Of a stretch of DNA of 64,000 nucleotides, positions 1 to 12,458 are shown piece after piece; position 1 is the stretch's first letter; each line of letters opens with the position of its first letter. The position numbers and the translations under genes are program-made. The notes under the pieces are model-generated. The model saw only the letters and a program-made list of their open reading frames with translations. It was not told the DNA's origin and searched no databases. Location of the stretch: contig CM060075.1 in the NCBI GenBank assembly GCA_030533445.1, positions 35,085,196 through 35,149,195 on the forward strand, read 5' to 3'. The DNA is from Cyprinodon diabolis (taxonomy: Eukaryota > Chordata > Actinopteri > Cyprinodontiformes > Cyprinodontidae).

Positions 1-3000
1 AATTGTTTATTTCAAACAGATAGCATTTAGGACTCAAGTTATAGGTTTTATCAAATACTTTTTATAATACATTATGTGTGGTAATCCACAGATTTTACAT
101 TAGCAGATACTTTTAAAGGTAATATAATAAAACGGGTATATAATGTTAGCAGTATACTGCAAAGAAAGGAACATACACAAAGACAAAGTTTAGTTTTTAG
201 AGTAAGCTATTTCTCTAATGATTTAAAACCTGCCTCAGGTTGCTGGATAAGTCCTTGTGGTTAATGACAACCTTAATTAATATGAATTCACCAAACTAGA
301 GGTGGTCATTTGATGAGCTTGTTTAAAGTGATTTATTTATTTACATAAGGTATAACCAGAAACTATCCCCAAGGTGACTCTTGTGGAAGCAACCAATGTT
401 TAAAAAATCTGAATGAGGTTCAACTTGAGTTGTTACAAAGAATTTGAGAAGCAATGAGATTATTTGAGCACTTTCCTTCTATTGAATGAAATACTTGTAC
501 ATACTATATTCTAATTACTAAATATTTTTGTTCCTAAACTAAATTCAGGCAATAAACCCAATAAACCCAAGACAACACGTACACGCTCACACAGACAGGC
601 CAGAGGAGAGATTTATACTCTGATCTTCAAAGATTCAATACTAGACGCCCTAAATTGCTATTACTAATTACTATTCTTTTTAGGAGGTGCAAAAAGTATT
701 AGTTTCCACCCATTAAAAAGAGTAGATTCTGCATTCTAATGGCAGTTTGAGAGTGGCGGTTAGCGGTTTGAAGCATTATGATGAAGTTATTAATATAAGG
801 TATTTAAAATGATAATATAAAATATTAATAACATGTAAATAATAATACAGAAATAATTAAAATACTGTATATATAGTGCTAGGCGCTCAACTTAATCATT
901 CAACTTGCTACTATCCATACCCATTGTTTCTGCAACTGTCAGAAAATGTGAGATATGTAAGAATTTATCAGAAATGTAGAAGATTGGTACATTTGATTGG
1001 TGCCGTCTGTGCAGCTCACGGTGTACCTTGTATGTGGAAGCCACCTCAGATACTGCTAATTAGACTATGAGTTGCTGTTTACCAATCTTGCAAGCTCCTT
1101 AGCAGGAGAATTCACTGTCTCTTGATTATACATTGAATCATTGTCATATTTGGTAATTCTTCAATTCAGCTTGGAGGGAAGATGAATATCATCAGTAATA
1201 AGACCAAAAGTGATTAAAAAACACTCTAAATATGTTTAAAAATACAGATGAAGCGTATAAAACCATTTAGTTACTTTCAGTAGACTAATTAGATTTAACC
1301 AAACTACACAAATCAAGTTATAATAGCAAATACACAAAGCTTAGAGATGACTTAGAGATTAAGTCACTGGGGTTGCATGTAAATCAGATGGAGGATTTTG
1401 GACAATTCATGAGCAAAAATGGTTTGGGCCTCTTAGTTCTGACTGCAGGTGCAGTTTGCTGTGTAATGATTCGCTGTCAGACCAGCCACTCCTTGGTGCT
1501 TTGTAGGTGAAAGAGGCTTACAGCTGCACTTGCTGCTTGTTGAAGATAGTAATTTCAGACTGACCTGTGTTTCCCTTTGTCATTGCCAAATTTTTTGAAC
1601 AACACATAAAATGTCACTAAATTTGTCATTTGAAAAAAAAAAAGAAAAAGAAAACTAACAGTAGCTATTAGCTTGATTCTATTAGTTCTTAGCTGATCTA
1701 TAAGCAGCCATCAGCTTACATTAAGTATTTTTGAGTGAAGCAGAGATCACTCTTACTGCTTTGAAAGAGATTATTATATGTTGTAGAAAATCAAGATTAA
1801 GTAAAGTAAAAAAAATGCTGAGTTATATATCAAAACTGATTACATTGTTCTGTTCAAAATGCATATTACTTATGAGGTTTTCACCTTTATGGGTATTTTG
1901 TAGAAAACGCCTAGGTTACTTTAGCCTTTAATGAATTGTACCAATCACAGAAAATAATAGTATACTAAGCCGAGAAATCCAAATTATCTGGTAAATCTTT
2001 TACTATAAATTTCCCTTTCAATTTCAACTAAATTTGCAGATATAGAACTTAATTTTGCAGTTCGTACACTACCAAAGTATTGGTAGAGTATGTTACTCTC
2101 TGGCAGGATTTCGCACTGGCTTAAAAATCTGTTACAGATACATCAATCAGAAATCTAGCTGGTATAAATTACATATTAACTTGGACTCTTAAAAAAATAT
2201 TGGAAGATATAAGAACAAATATCACATTAAAAATATCTGCCATTCCTTAAAAGTAATGATTTCACAAAGATGGAGCACTTGCTAAACAAAAAGGTCTTAC
2301 TCTTTTTTATAAATTAAACAGTGTGGCATTTGCTTGTCCTTAGCATCCTGTATTATCGTTTAGGCATAGCATACCACTAAAATTTTGATCCTTCTTTCAA
2401 TGATGCCATTTCTTTAACAAACGGTTTCCATCACAGTCAGAGTCACCTTGCTGTAAGACCTAAGCCTTCCTGTTATCTGCTGAAAGTGTATTTCTCTCTC
2501 TCTCCCTAAAATAACCACGAACATATAAGCTGGAAATTCTTAATTTTTTATTTTATTATTATTTTTTCAACTTCCTCTTGCGTCATTTATCAAAAACTCA
2601 TTGACAATTAAAATACTTAATATTAAGTCGTCCTTACTCAGTTCAGCAATTAGATCAAAAAGAATTTATATTAGGTAAAGGGTGTGTTGTCTCATCAAAA
2701 AGAGATCATATCTTTGAAAAAATTGATTGCTAGCGAGGGCAAATATAAAATATATATATATATTTTTCAAATCAAGAACTGGCATTTCTACAGATTTCAG
2801 GTCACAGTCTATTGATTCTGCTTTTAGAAAAAAATTCACAAAGATTCTATAGATGTTGCCAATTTAAGGCTGGATTTATGATGGCATCTACTTATTTTAG
2901 GCTTTTTAAGTAGAAATTTAGTCTGTATAACCCCCTTATTGTAATCCCACCGATTTATTTTGAGGGTCACATAAAGACAGAATGATTATTATTTACTATT

Positions 3001-4668
3001 TACTATTATTTATTATTTACTGCAAGTGAAGGGCCGGACTGCATGTGTGTGTTTTGCTGTGTTCAGTCTATGTCTTTATGTCTTTACTGTGAATCCTTTC
3101 CAGCCTGTCTGCTCTCAAAACTCCCACAATCCACTTCAAAGGATCTGCTTGAATTATACTGCACCATGTAAAGTTTGTCATTTATCTCTGTGGGCCATCT
3201 ATTGAAGCACATGTTTGATTGGTGGACCCCGCCTTCTGTCGCCTGAATTTACCGCCTTTAATCACAGATGAATGTCTCCGGTTTCCAGCTCCAAAACGTT
3301 AAATATCGGCCTCTTCTAAGAGTTTGGCATCCCCATTTGTTCAAATGAATAGAGACAGGAGACATGTGAGCTGCTATTGAAAGGGAGTTAAATGATGTAT
3401 ATCTGATTCAGCTGCTCTCACCACAAATAATTTCACACACATCCCTCCACCTGGGGACTCCCTTCACTCCTTTTTCTTCCGAGTCAGGGCTTCCCTCCTT
3501 GCTTACAGAGCGCAATACAGCTTCAGAGAGGGGGTCACGCAGGGTTTTGAAGGACTTGGAGAATCAAGTAGAGGCTCTCGCTTCCAATAAACCTTCTCCC
3601 CGTTAATGTAGAGGCAGAACAAATGTGTGAGAGTCATGGTGTAAAATCTTTGTATACATGTGAAAATCAATAAATACAGGTCCATGGGCAGAAAGCAATA
3701 AACTTCATTAACATGGTGCACCCAAATTATTTGGGAGAGCACGTGGAGAAAAAAGGGTTTAATGTGTGTTTTATTGATGATTTTATTTTTCAAACCCTTT
3801 GTCTCTTTTTGTGTGGAGCTGGTTTAAGTGTACGTGCATTAGTTTGAGGTGGAGTCCCTCCGCCACATCTGCAATGCAGCAGAAGACACAAAAAAAGAGA
3901 GAGGGAGGAAGAGGGAGGCTCTGACTAAACAGACTGATTTTTGTTTAGCTGCCTCATTAAAGTGCTTTTATGCTGGAATCCAGAGTGCCTACTGTCACAT
4001 CACATCCTGTGTAGCAACAATTCAACTTCAACTATTTACCTTTATTTAAAGGCACATCTGTATTGCTCTCATCCACCTTGCACCTTGCCAGTGTAGGAAG
4101 CAAGATTGATACCTTTACATCGAGAACCTAGGAGGGGCTTCACCTCTTGGAAGCTAACGCACTTTTATTTGCAACTTTGAACTGTGACCTTACCTGTTTC
4201 TGGCTGTTTTGACTGTATCTTGAGGCTATGTGGATTGTTATTTGGGTGTTAATTGTTGGAATTACCGTGAATTGTATTGACATTGACCTCAGTGTTCATT
4301 GTATTTCCATATTCAGTCTATATATGTGTGATTTACTCTTAAATTGTATGTTTAAAGACATGCATTCAGCACCATTGCAAAAATGAGAAAGCCTTTACCA
4401 GAGTCTAAATATATTTGACTTCAGGAGCACAAGAAGTAACAACAGAATCTGGTCTGTCTTTATTCATCAAAGATAAGGCAATACTCTGACAAAATGGGCT
4501 GTGCATCCCTTGATTCAGCATCTGAGAACCAATAACTCTTGGAGGTCATCTTCTGTTCTTTTGTCTAGTATAATTGTGGATGAGGTTTGGTCCTCTCTTC
4601 TTTAAAATGCTGCTTATATTCATTAAAGATTTCTTTCTTTAGTTCCTTTATGGTTCTGCTATAAGATG
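1..4668. other. Upstream gene-free DNA
   Basis: AT-rich DNA with no exon or transposon that I can recognise. Small simple repeats occur, for example (AT)n at about 2749-2764. A less AT-rich, non-repetitive-looking block near 3040-3560 is noted as a finding. Short ORFs here have no recognisable domains. Confidence 0.5.
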
Positions 4669-5600
4669 TTAAAGGAATAGTACACCCAAAACATGATTAA
4701 CCTTCATTTTCTACTCACCCCCATGCTGAACAACACTCTGGAGTACTTTTTTGATATCTCAAATGCATCTGGAGATCTGGGAGGCTTCTTGCTGTCTGCT
4801 GACATTCAAATAATGGAGGTCCATGGCGCCCGAGGCAGAAAGGTCCATAAAAGTCCACAAAAAACGTGTCAATATTCCTCCATACTGCTCGTCCAATGTA
4901 TTCCAAGTGTCCTGAGTGGGTAGCTTCCATAATTTACTCGAAACGAAGTCATTTAGAATGTTTTTAGAGCATAAACAGTAGTGTATAGGATTTCCTAAAA
5001 GCGCACGCCTGCGAGTTCACGAGCCTACGGAAACCGCGGCAGACCAAACCAGATGAAAGTGCGCATTCAGCTCAGTAAAGAACTCATGCTGTTCCTCGAA
5101 CCCTGAAGTCCTCAGACATTTTTCTTTCGTTGTTTCTTTCTTTGCACAGGTAAAGCTGCACATTTCTTCTTCTATGCTTGCATTATCAAGAGCAGACGCT
5201 GAATGCGCACTTTCATCTGGCTTGGTCTGCCGCGGTTTCCGTAGGCTCGTGAACTCGCAGGCGCGCGCTTTTAGGAAATCCTATACACTACTGTTTATGC
5301 TCTAAAAACATTCTTAATGACTTCGTTTCGAGTAAATTATGGAAGCTACCCACTCAGGACACTTGGAATACATTGGACGAGCAGTATGGAGGAATATTGA
5401 CACGTTTTTTGTGGACTTTTATGGACCTTTCTGCCTCGGGCACCATAGACCTCCATTATTTGAATGTCAGCAGACAGCAAGAAGCCTCCCAGATCTCCAG
5501 ATGCATTTGAGATATCAAAAAAGTACTCCAGACGGTTGTTCAGCATGGGGGTGAGTAGAAAATGAAGGTTAATCATGTTTTGGTTGTACTATTCCTTTAA
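4669..5600. mobile_element. TTAA-flanked foldback DNA transposon (MITE-like), 403-bp inverted arms
   Basis: The element begins TTAAAGGAATAGTACACCCA and ends in its inverse, so TTAA stands at both ends (4669-4672 and 5597-5600). The left arm 4669-5071 and right arm 5198-5600 are near-identical inverted copies of 403 bp with a 126-bp spacer. TTAA targets are typical of the piggyBac and Kolobok superfamilies; which one is not decided here. Long ORFs in the arms mirror each other and are not genes. No transposase is present, so the element is non-autonomous. Confidence 0.85.
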
Positions 5601-8600
5601 GGACTGGCTTAAGTAGACCATTGCAACACTTCCGTGATTTAATTTCTAAGTCATTCTTTTGTAGATTTATAGGTGAGTTTGGGGCTCATGGTCCTTTTCA
5701 TGACCACTTTTGAACTATAGCTGTCAATGCAACTTAACATTTTGCTCTAGAACAATTTGGTGGAGAAGGTGGTCAGCTCAATAACTATGGAAGGCAACTT
5801 GGCTGCTGAACAAGGCCATTATACCTCTACCACCATTCTTGATGGTTGGTTATGATGTGTTTGGGCTGATGTAGTTTATACTATTTTTTTAATGGTACTG
5901 TGTATCAGGGCCAAAGAGCTTTACTTTGTCCCCATCTGTGCCAAACACATCGCTCTGGACTTTTGACAGAAGTAATACTGTCATATAGAGAGAAGATACT
6001 ATTCTAGGCAATCCTTTCATGCAGACCATTATTGTTTGTTTTTTGGTTGTTTTTCATATTTTTTATGACCGTTAACTTGGGGGACTTTGCTGGCATTTCA
6101 TCTGTTTCACAACATAAAATGACGGCTTCAAATAGTTCAGAAATGGCCAAATATTACCTCCAAGATTAAATGGTAGCAACATTTGCTTCTTATAGGTCAG
6201 TGCTATTATCTTTCTTTAGGCGTATTGAGGTAACACATAACTCAAAAACACCTGCTTTTGGAAAATTAGCTTTATATTACTTTACATAAGAAAATCCAAT
6301 TTTTTTTGTTTAATAAATGATAAGAACACTGTTGATTATGTTGAGTATTTCTTGTGCCCTTAAAGTTAGATAAGATATATTCTAGAACCAGGTAAATATT
6401 GAATAATCTGTATTATTCTCTGTTATGGAAAGAGGATGTACTTTTTTGATCATGGCTGCATCTTTGTGTGTTTTACCTTCACAGTGCAGCAAAGAGAAAA
6501 AAAACATCTAAGAATGACATTTAACTTTTAATTCCACATCTGGGTTTTAAACTGTTAGACATGCAAGCACCTTTACCCATAAATTAAATATATTTATTTT
6601 CTTCTTTACCCTTAGATGAAATCTCTTATTTTGTTTGAGCTGTATGTTTCCACACATTGTGAGTACTCCAGAGAAACTGTAAGGAAATCCTTGCTGTGTT
6701 ATGGTTTTCTTCCTGTCTTCCTAATGCAAAAAGAGTGCTTCAGTCTTCCACTTATCAAAGCCACAATGAGACTATTTTTGTATTCAACTGGGGCAGAAAA
6801 ATGCATTTATCTGTATATCCCTCTCTACAGTATCAATACAGAATGTGTTGACAGTATATGTGTATTCATGCAAGCTTGCCAGGGGAAACAGGGTAACTCC
6901 TCCTGTTTCTGGCTAAGTGGAATAACGCCGCTACTCTCTCCCATCCAGACCCACAGGTCATTTGGGGGGAAAAGGAGCTAAAGGGGGATCATAGAGAGAG
7001 GCTTTGAGCCCACAAACTGTATGGACTTGGAGGGACAATGAGCATGCATGCGCTGATCATATACTGGACACCTTCAGAGAAACAGGAGTTACCCAGTATT
7101 TACTCTTTGACCCCCTTTAACCACCTAATGCTCTCACTATTCAAACTCTCTGCATTTGCAATATGATCTGTATTTATTTCTATAATAACTTACACAAAGT
7201 CAAGGGAGATGTAATATTGGATATAATTGAATAAAACAAACTAATATATTTGTATGATTGTAAAACTCGTCTCTGAGGGTTTTTTTCTTAACCGGATTCA
7301 GATTACTGAGGTTCTCAGGCATTTCTGTTATAAAACACACTGTGTTGAGGTATGTTCCTTCGACAGCACAGTAATGTTTCATAGTACCCTAATACTGTGA
7401 TAAGTACCACTTTCTCTGCATATTTGACAACAGTAAAGACTGAGCTTTAATGCAAGTAGTCAATTAATTGTTGATCTTATTTAGCTCAGGAATTAACATT
7501 GATAACAGAACTTTGTTTTACCTCTTAAGGGCTTTAAAAAATGTACCCCAGACTCCCTGGGAAAATATTGAAAGTCTTGTTTGTTTTTTGTGCTAACTTT
7601 TCTATTTTGTTGTTCAAAAAACCTTCAGGTCGAGCGGCTAGGGTCCAGTGCTGTATTAGCTGACTCCGAAGATCTACGACTCGATTAGCAGCTCATCCGT
7701 GTCTCAATGTGCCTTGGATACGCTGGTCCGTGTGTGTGTGTGTATGAAAGCACTGCAACTCAGAAAGCAATGCAAATATGTGATAAGAAGCTCTGTTTGG
7801 GTGGATGAGAAACACATTAGGAAGCAAGATAAGCCCTGAAAGCCTGTTTGCCAGTAAAGACCATTTCCTCCCCTCACATCCAGGACAGAAAGTGCAAGCT
7901 TGCCATGTTTACCTGGATCCAGTCCAAATAGGCGAGGGCTTACATTCAAAGCACCCTTTAACCAAATTAAAGATTCATCCAAACATGTCTGCATAAACGA
8001 TTATGCTAAACTGTAAACTGATTATTTCAATCAATTCCGATCATAATTTAATGCAAATTAAAATAAACATTTAATGCAATTTAGGTAAACTACTGGTGTG
8101 ACTCTGAGTCAGTGCAGACATCATCTTCAGCTTTCTCCCCCTGACCACAGATGTGCAAAGTGAGTTGACTATGGCTGCTAGCTGTTAATAGTTAACTTCT
8201 TTCATAATTAAATTGCCTACAGGCCAAATGGCACAAACAGCAGATCATAAATTAAGGCTGAGTGGATCGCTGAAAGATGAGTGTTAGAGCGGAGTCGTAT
8301 GAAAAGATGAGTGGAGGAATGTGTTAAAAGAAGACAGAGATGTTTCACTTCATGAGCCTTCAGAGAATAAAGCTGCATCTGGCAGGTAAATTAAATCAAC
8401 CCACTGAAAGTCTCAAGGACTGGTTGCTGCTGTCTGTCTACTTAGAAGTTAAATCTGTCTTTTTCAAAGTGATTTTACAGTACATTGCAGAAAAAAACTC
8501 TACTCAAAAAGGAATTAAGAATGCACTTTAGTTGAAATACAACTATTCTCCTGTAAAAAAGTTCAAAGGCTACTACTGTGACTACAGCATCAGAGAGGAA

Positions 8601-8619
8601 AATGCAGATGAAAAATAAG
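5601..8619. other. Gene-free DNA
   Basis: No exon or transposon recognised. A (TG)n run lies at about 7728-7743. The 121-codon ORF at 6616-6981 shows no recognisable domain and is treated as chance. Confidence 0.45.
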
Positions 8620-9342
8620 CAGTGTTGCCAGATAGAGTCCAGGTTTTCCAGCCCAAAAATCTCTTAAAAACTGCCACATCACACAACAACCCCCCAAATT
8701 AATATATGTGAACATGAACACACTTCAGTACAACTCAATTCAACACTACATGTCAAACCTCTACAATCCAACAAAATCTGCCAACCCAGCCAGCACAGCA
8801 ATGTCAGATCCAGTGAGTGTCATGTGGCACATCACATACCGGTACCAACATGTTTGCAGATGGATTTATAACCATGTAGACTACTTCTCTTTCGGCAGAG
8901 CAACTTGTGAAAAAGCTCTTTCAACTGCCGCATTTGATATAGGGAGGATGAGGAGTTTAATTGCACCGTGCTAAATCCCAAAAGCAGTGGTTTCCTCCTG
9001 CATCTTTAAAAGATTCCTCTTCCAACCAGAATGCATCAATCGTCAGTGTGAGGTTTATCACACGAGATCCACCTGCTGCTAAAACTAGTATAATTTGTGG
9101 CGCCACTAAAATAGTTCTCTGTTGCAAACACCCTGGCAGATGAAATTAGCTAATGATTGATGGATAAAGGTTAGGGAGGCTTTACTATGAAACAGTGATG
9201 ATTGATTGGCGGATATGTGTTTAAATAGAGTAACTCAAAAACCTCCGATCTGACTCTGAGCTAGCCCAAATTATCTCCACCCGCCCAAAGTAATTTTGAG
9301 CCTCAAAAATCTAAATGAAACCTGCCCAATCATGCAACACTG
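8620..9342. mobile_element. hAT-like non-autonomous element
   Basis: The left end CAGTGTTGCCAGATAGAG and the right end, read in reverse as CAGTGTTGCATGATTGGG, form imperfect terminal inverted repeats. CAGTGTTGCC-type ends are common in fish hAT elements. No clean 8-bp target duplication is visible (flanks aaaataag and aatgaact), so the copy is old or the boundaries are shifted. The ORFs inside lack a recognisable transposase. Confidence 0.5.
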
Positions 9343-9364
9343 AATGAACTGTTTATTTTAAGTA

Positions 9365-9700
9365 GTGTAGCAACTTGTTCAAGTCAAGTCAGAATCAACC
9401 AGATCACACAGTCAGATTGCTTAAAAGTTTGTAATCTGACGAAATCCAGCTGATTGCAGGGAGTCTTTGACTTTGCAGGATTCACACCTCCAGGATGAGC
9501 ATGTAGAACGAGTATATATTTTTAAAATTGTGGCATAGACACAGCAATCCCTTACACCAAGCATGCATGTGAAGTGCAGAGGAAAAAAAGTCTTCTAAGA
9601 AAAGAAAGCTCCAACAGAACCAGGGTAAGAGTGAGCACCCCCTTATGCTGAGGCCAACTGAGATTTGAAGGAAAAAGAAGTAGATGTATAAAAATAACAT
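9365..9700 (-). repeat. Diverged LINE 3' tail copy
   Basis: On the minus strand this matches, with many changes, the recurrent LINE 3' region also seen at 26356 and 17905. Shared pieces are the 'accagatcacacagtcagatt' segment, an 'aagcatgc' segment and the 'cagaaccagg' segment, in the same order. Confidence 0.5.
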
Positions 9701-10069
9701 AAAAACCACTATTCCATAAATACTTTCTTTGTTAGAAAAGGTAACTCTAAATTAGCTCCATACTGTAGGTGGCTCTGTCCAAGAAAGAAATACTTAAACA
9801 GACAAGCTCTGAGTTCATTAAGTCTAAGATATGAAAGAGGACATTTAACATTTAATCCCGAGTTTCCTTCATCCAAGAAATTTAAATATAAATTAAAAAA
9901 AACCTTTGTACTTTGTATTGTTCACCAAGTCTCTACTCTATTTTTTTTTTATTAATTTGTGATTATTGTTAATTCCTGATAAGGTCATTATAGGGTAAAA
10001 TTTTAATAGTCATGCAAATATGATGGCCTAAATGCAGTTTTTAATGCTATCTTTGTCCCAATTGCATTG

Positions 10070-10245
10070 AATTTCTAAAAGTAGAATGGGAGGCAGATCA
10101 TTTAGTTATCAGGCTCATCTCCTGTGGAAACAACTAACAGTTTTAGTCTGTGAAGTAGACACCCTGTCTACTTTTAAGGCTAAGCTTAAAAATATCCTTT
10201 TTGATAAAGCTTATAGTAAGTATGGCTAAGGTTATCCTGAGCCAA
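10070..10245 (+). mobile_element. LINE fragment (C-terminal reverse-transcriptase ORF end)
   Basis: A reading frame gives [17 protein letters not shown], then LSTFKAKLK and LFDKAYS, the usual C-terminus of fish L2/CR1-group LINE polyproteins. It is truncated at both ends and is a close relative of the copy at 10910. Confidence 0.65.
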
Positions 10246-10249
10246 CACT

Positions 10250-10735
10250 GTATACAGTGGTCCTTCAATGACAGACTGCTGCACCCTATGCACCAGGGGG
10301 CGTTATCACACATTCTTCCTCCCGGCAGCTATAAGATTTTATAACCATCACTCTTCCCAACAGCCTAAATAAGTTGTTACATTCATGCTTGTTTTGGACA
10401 GTTTTTATTTTAGTCAATTAAATAACACACTGCTATCATTTTGCACATCTCTGATATTGCTGCTATTTTAAAATATCCATTACTGTAAAAATGTCCACAG
10501 CTGTATATTGGTTATTTATTCTTGAGGTGCACAGTATTTATATTGTTAAAAAAACACTTTACAGTACTGTATTTTATTTGTTTATTTTTTAACTCTTCAC
10601 TATTATGTTATTCTTATTTCTAAGGTCCAAATTTGTGTGACAATTTTTCTATAATCTTTTTTGATGCTGTAAACACCAGAATTTCATCATTGTGGGACAA
10701 TAAAGGGATTTTCTATTCTATTCTATTTGGCTTTG
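10250..10735 (+). repeat. LINE 3' end with (TTCTA)n tail
   Basis: It ends 'gggacaataaagggatttt' followed by ctatt repeats, a typical LINE 3' tail with an adenine-rich signal and simple repeat. A second copy of the same tail is at 53780-53990. The family is not identified with confidence. Confidence 0.5.
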
Positions 10736-10909
10736 TTTAAAATGTGCATTGCCCTACCCTTTCTCATCTTCATAGTGTTGATCTTGTGCTGTTATATGGC
10801 ATTCATTGTAGAGAAATAACAGTATTTCCTCACTCTCTGGCCATTTTTCAGTAACCTCTAAACTTACTTTAACAGAGTTATCCTCCCCAAAATGAAGGTC
10901 CCATTTTGG

Positions 10910-11375
10910 CAGATATTATGAGATACACACATATCACATACAAAGCCTTAAATGGACAAGCTCCATCTTATATCAGAGATATGGTTGTTCCTTATGTTCC
11001 TAACAGAGCACTTCACTCTTAATCTCCAGGTTTACTAGTGGTTCCTAGAATGTCTAAAAGTAGAATGGGAGGCAGATCATTTAGTTATCAGGCTCCCCTC
11101 CTGTGGAACCAACTAGCAGTTTTAGTCCGTGAGGCAGACACCCTTTCTACTTTTAAGGCCAGGCTTAAAATGTTCTTTTTTGATAAAGCTTATAGGTAGA
11201 GTGGCTTAGAGCTATCTCTATAGTTATGCTGCTATAGGCATAGACTTCTGGAGGACATAGGGACCCCTATTTCATCATTGTGCTTCTATCTCTATTCTCC
11301 CACTCTGCAGGATCTTTTAGTCTGCCTGGCTGTGTGTTATTTTAATGTTTTATGATTTGTTTTGCATTATTTTGA
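10910..11375 (+). mobile_element. LINE fragment, 3' end of ORF and 3' UTR
   Basis: It encodes [20 protein letters not shown], a stop, then [18 protein letters not shown] and FDKAY, and runs on into the 3' UTR ('ctggaggacatagggacccc'). This is an L2/CR1-group reverse transcriptase C-terminus, not functional. Confidence 0.7.
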
Positions 11376-11589
11376 TGGCAAATAAAACTTTTTGTGTATA
11401 TTTACAATAACAAAGGAGGTTCAATGCTGTGAATGTGCGGATGGAGCCTACTGTGGTCAAGCTGCTTAGCACCTTCTAATGGACTGTTGAGACAATGAAG
11501 CAAAGTCCAAAATCTAATGTGAGAAATGTAGAAAACAAAACAAAAACATTTTTGTTTCCAAGACTGGAATAAGACTGGAACAGCCCTCA

Positions 11590-11665
11590 GAATACAGTCT
11601 GAACATGTCATGACTCAGAACAGAGGACCCAGTATTCAAGGAGAGACAGTGGGATAATAAAAAAA
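11590..11665 (-). repeat. Fragment of LTR-like repeat
   Basis: Read on the minus strand it ends 'ctgggtcctctgttctgag' then TCATGACA, like the end of the LTR-like repeats at 57390 and 15348. Only a short piece remains. Confidence 0.35.
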
Positions 11666-11689
11666 AGTATATTTAAAACTGTAGATCTG

Positions 11690-11965
11690 TAGGACTGGCT
11701 GGATGTACTCTCTTCATCCTCTGGTATGGGAGCTGGCTCGGAGCTCATCTGCCTGGCTGTGTGTTTCCTGGATCTGGCCACCTTTTACAGCTGCTTTTTG
11801 CATCTCTGCTTCTGTCTCCTTAAACCCCAGTCGGCCTCGGCAGATGGCCGCTCACTCTGAGCCTGGTTCTGCTGGAGGTTTATTCCTGTTAAAAGGGAGT
11901 TTTTCATCTCCACTGTCACTACAATCATGCTTAATGTGAGGGATTACTATAGAGTCTATTCTAAA
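11690..11965 (+). repeat. LINE 3' UTR fragment
   Basis: It shares long blocks with the minus-strand copy at 26356-27365, including 'ccccagtcggcc' and 'gttctgctggaggttt' followed by the 'gggagttttt' block. It lacks the terminal tail. Confidence 0.65.
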
Positions 11966-12139
11966 TAGTGCGACACACATCCATTTTGAGCATAGTTAAG
12001 GATTTTTACTGAAACTAAAACATAGATACTGCATTTATTAAACTTCACTTCCCAGCCAATGTACTTAATAACCTGTAGAAACGAGAGCCCTTAAAGATTT
12101 CACAAACACCGTATTTTAAAGTCGTTGAATGTAGTGTAT

Positions 12140-12394
12140 TTCTTTAATAATAGGCCAGACTCAAACAGAGTTTTAGCACAGACTTATGGTGCAAAAACAA
12201 CCCCTCCCTCTTTGAGGTAATTGGAGCTCACACCAGTTGTCCAGGTTCCGCTGACTGACAGACAACAACAGCTCTGGCCAAACTGGACTCAGAGTTAAAA
12301 CATTTTCATCCGCTGGATAAGACAAGAATTAATATTGGTCTGAAAAGTTGGATTATCCTTTCTTGAAGATCCACATTTGGTTCAGGGGGCCGCC
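12140..12394 (+). promoter_or_regulatory. Putative gene 1 proximal promoter and 5' UTR
   Basis: These are the 255 bases before the ATG. No clear TATA box is seen. An E-box CAGTTG lies at 12234-12239, and an ETS/N-box-like GGAA core (on the minus strand, TTCCGC) lies just downstream near 12247. Myogenic bHLH E-boxes and ETS/N-boxes are known controls of muscle receptor subunit genes; their use here is inference. The transcription start is not determined. Confidence 0.35.
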
Positions 12395-12458
12395 ATGATA
12401 AGCCTGCTGAGCAAGTTGCTGCTGTTATGTTGCTTTTACTGTCTGAGCACTCCAGGAG
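12395..12458 (+). CDS. chrnb1l: Gene 1 exon 1 (signal peptide)
   Basis: The start ATG at 12395 has a strong Kozak context (GCCGCCATGA). It encodes a hydrophobic leader beginning [16 protein letters not shown], typical of a secretory signal peptide. The donor is GGAG|gtaaga at 12459, phase 1. Predicted cleavage lies near the exon 1/2 junction. Confidence 0.85.

Noticed and set aside
4693..5576. Paired 71- and 76-codon ORFs on both strands
   Set aside because: They are mirror images in the arms of the foldback element; the symmetry explains them without a gene.
6616..6981. 121-codon plus-strand ORF
   Set aside because: No domain, ordinary composition for chance, and no splice or promoter context.
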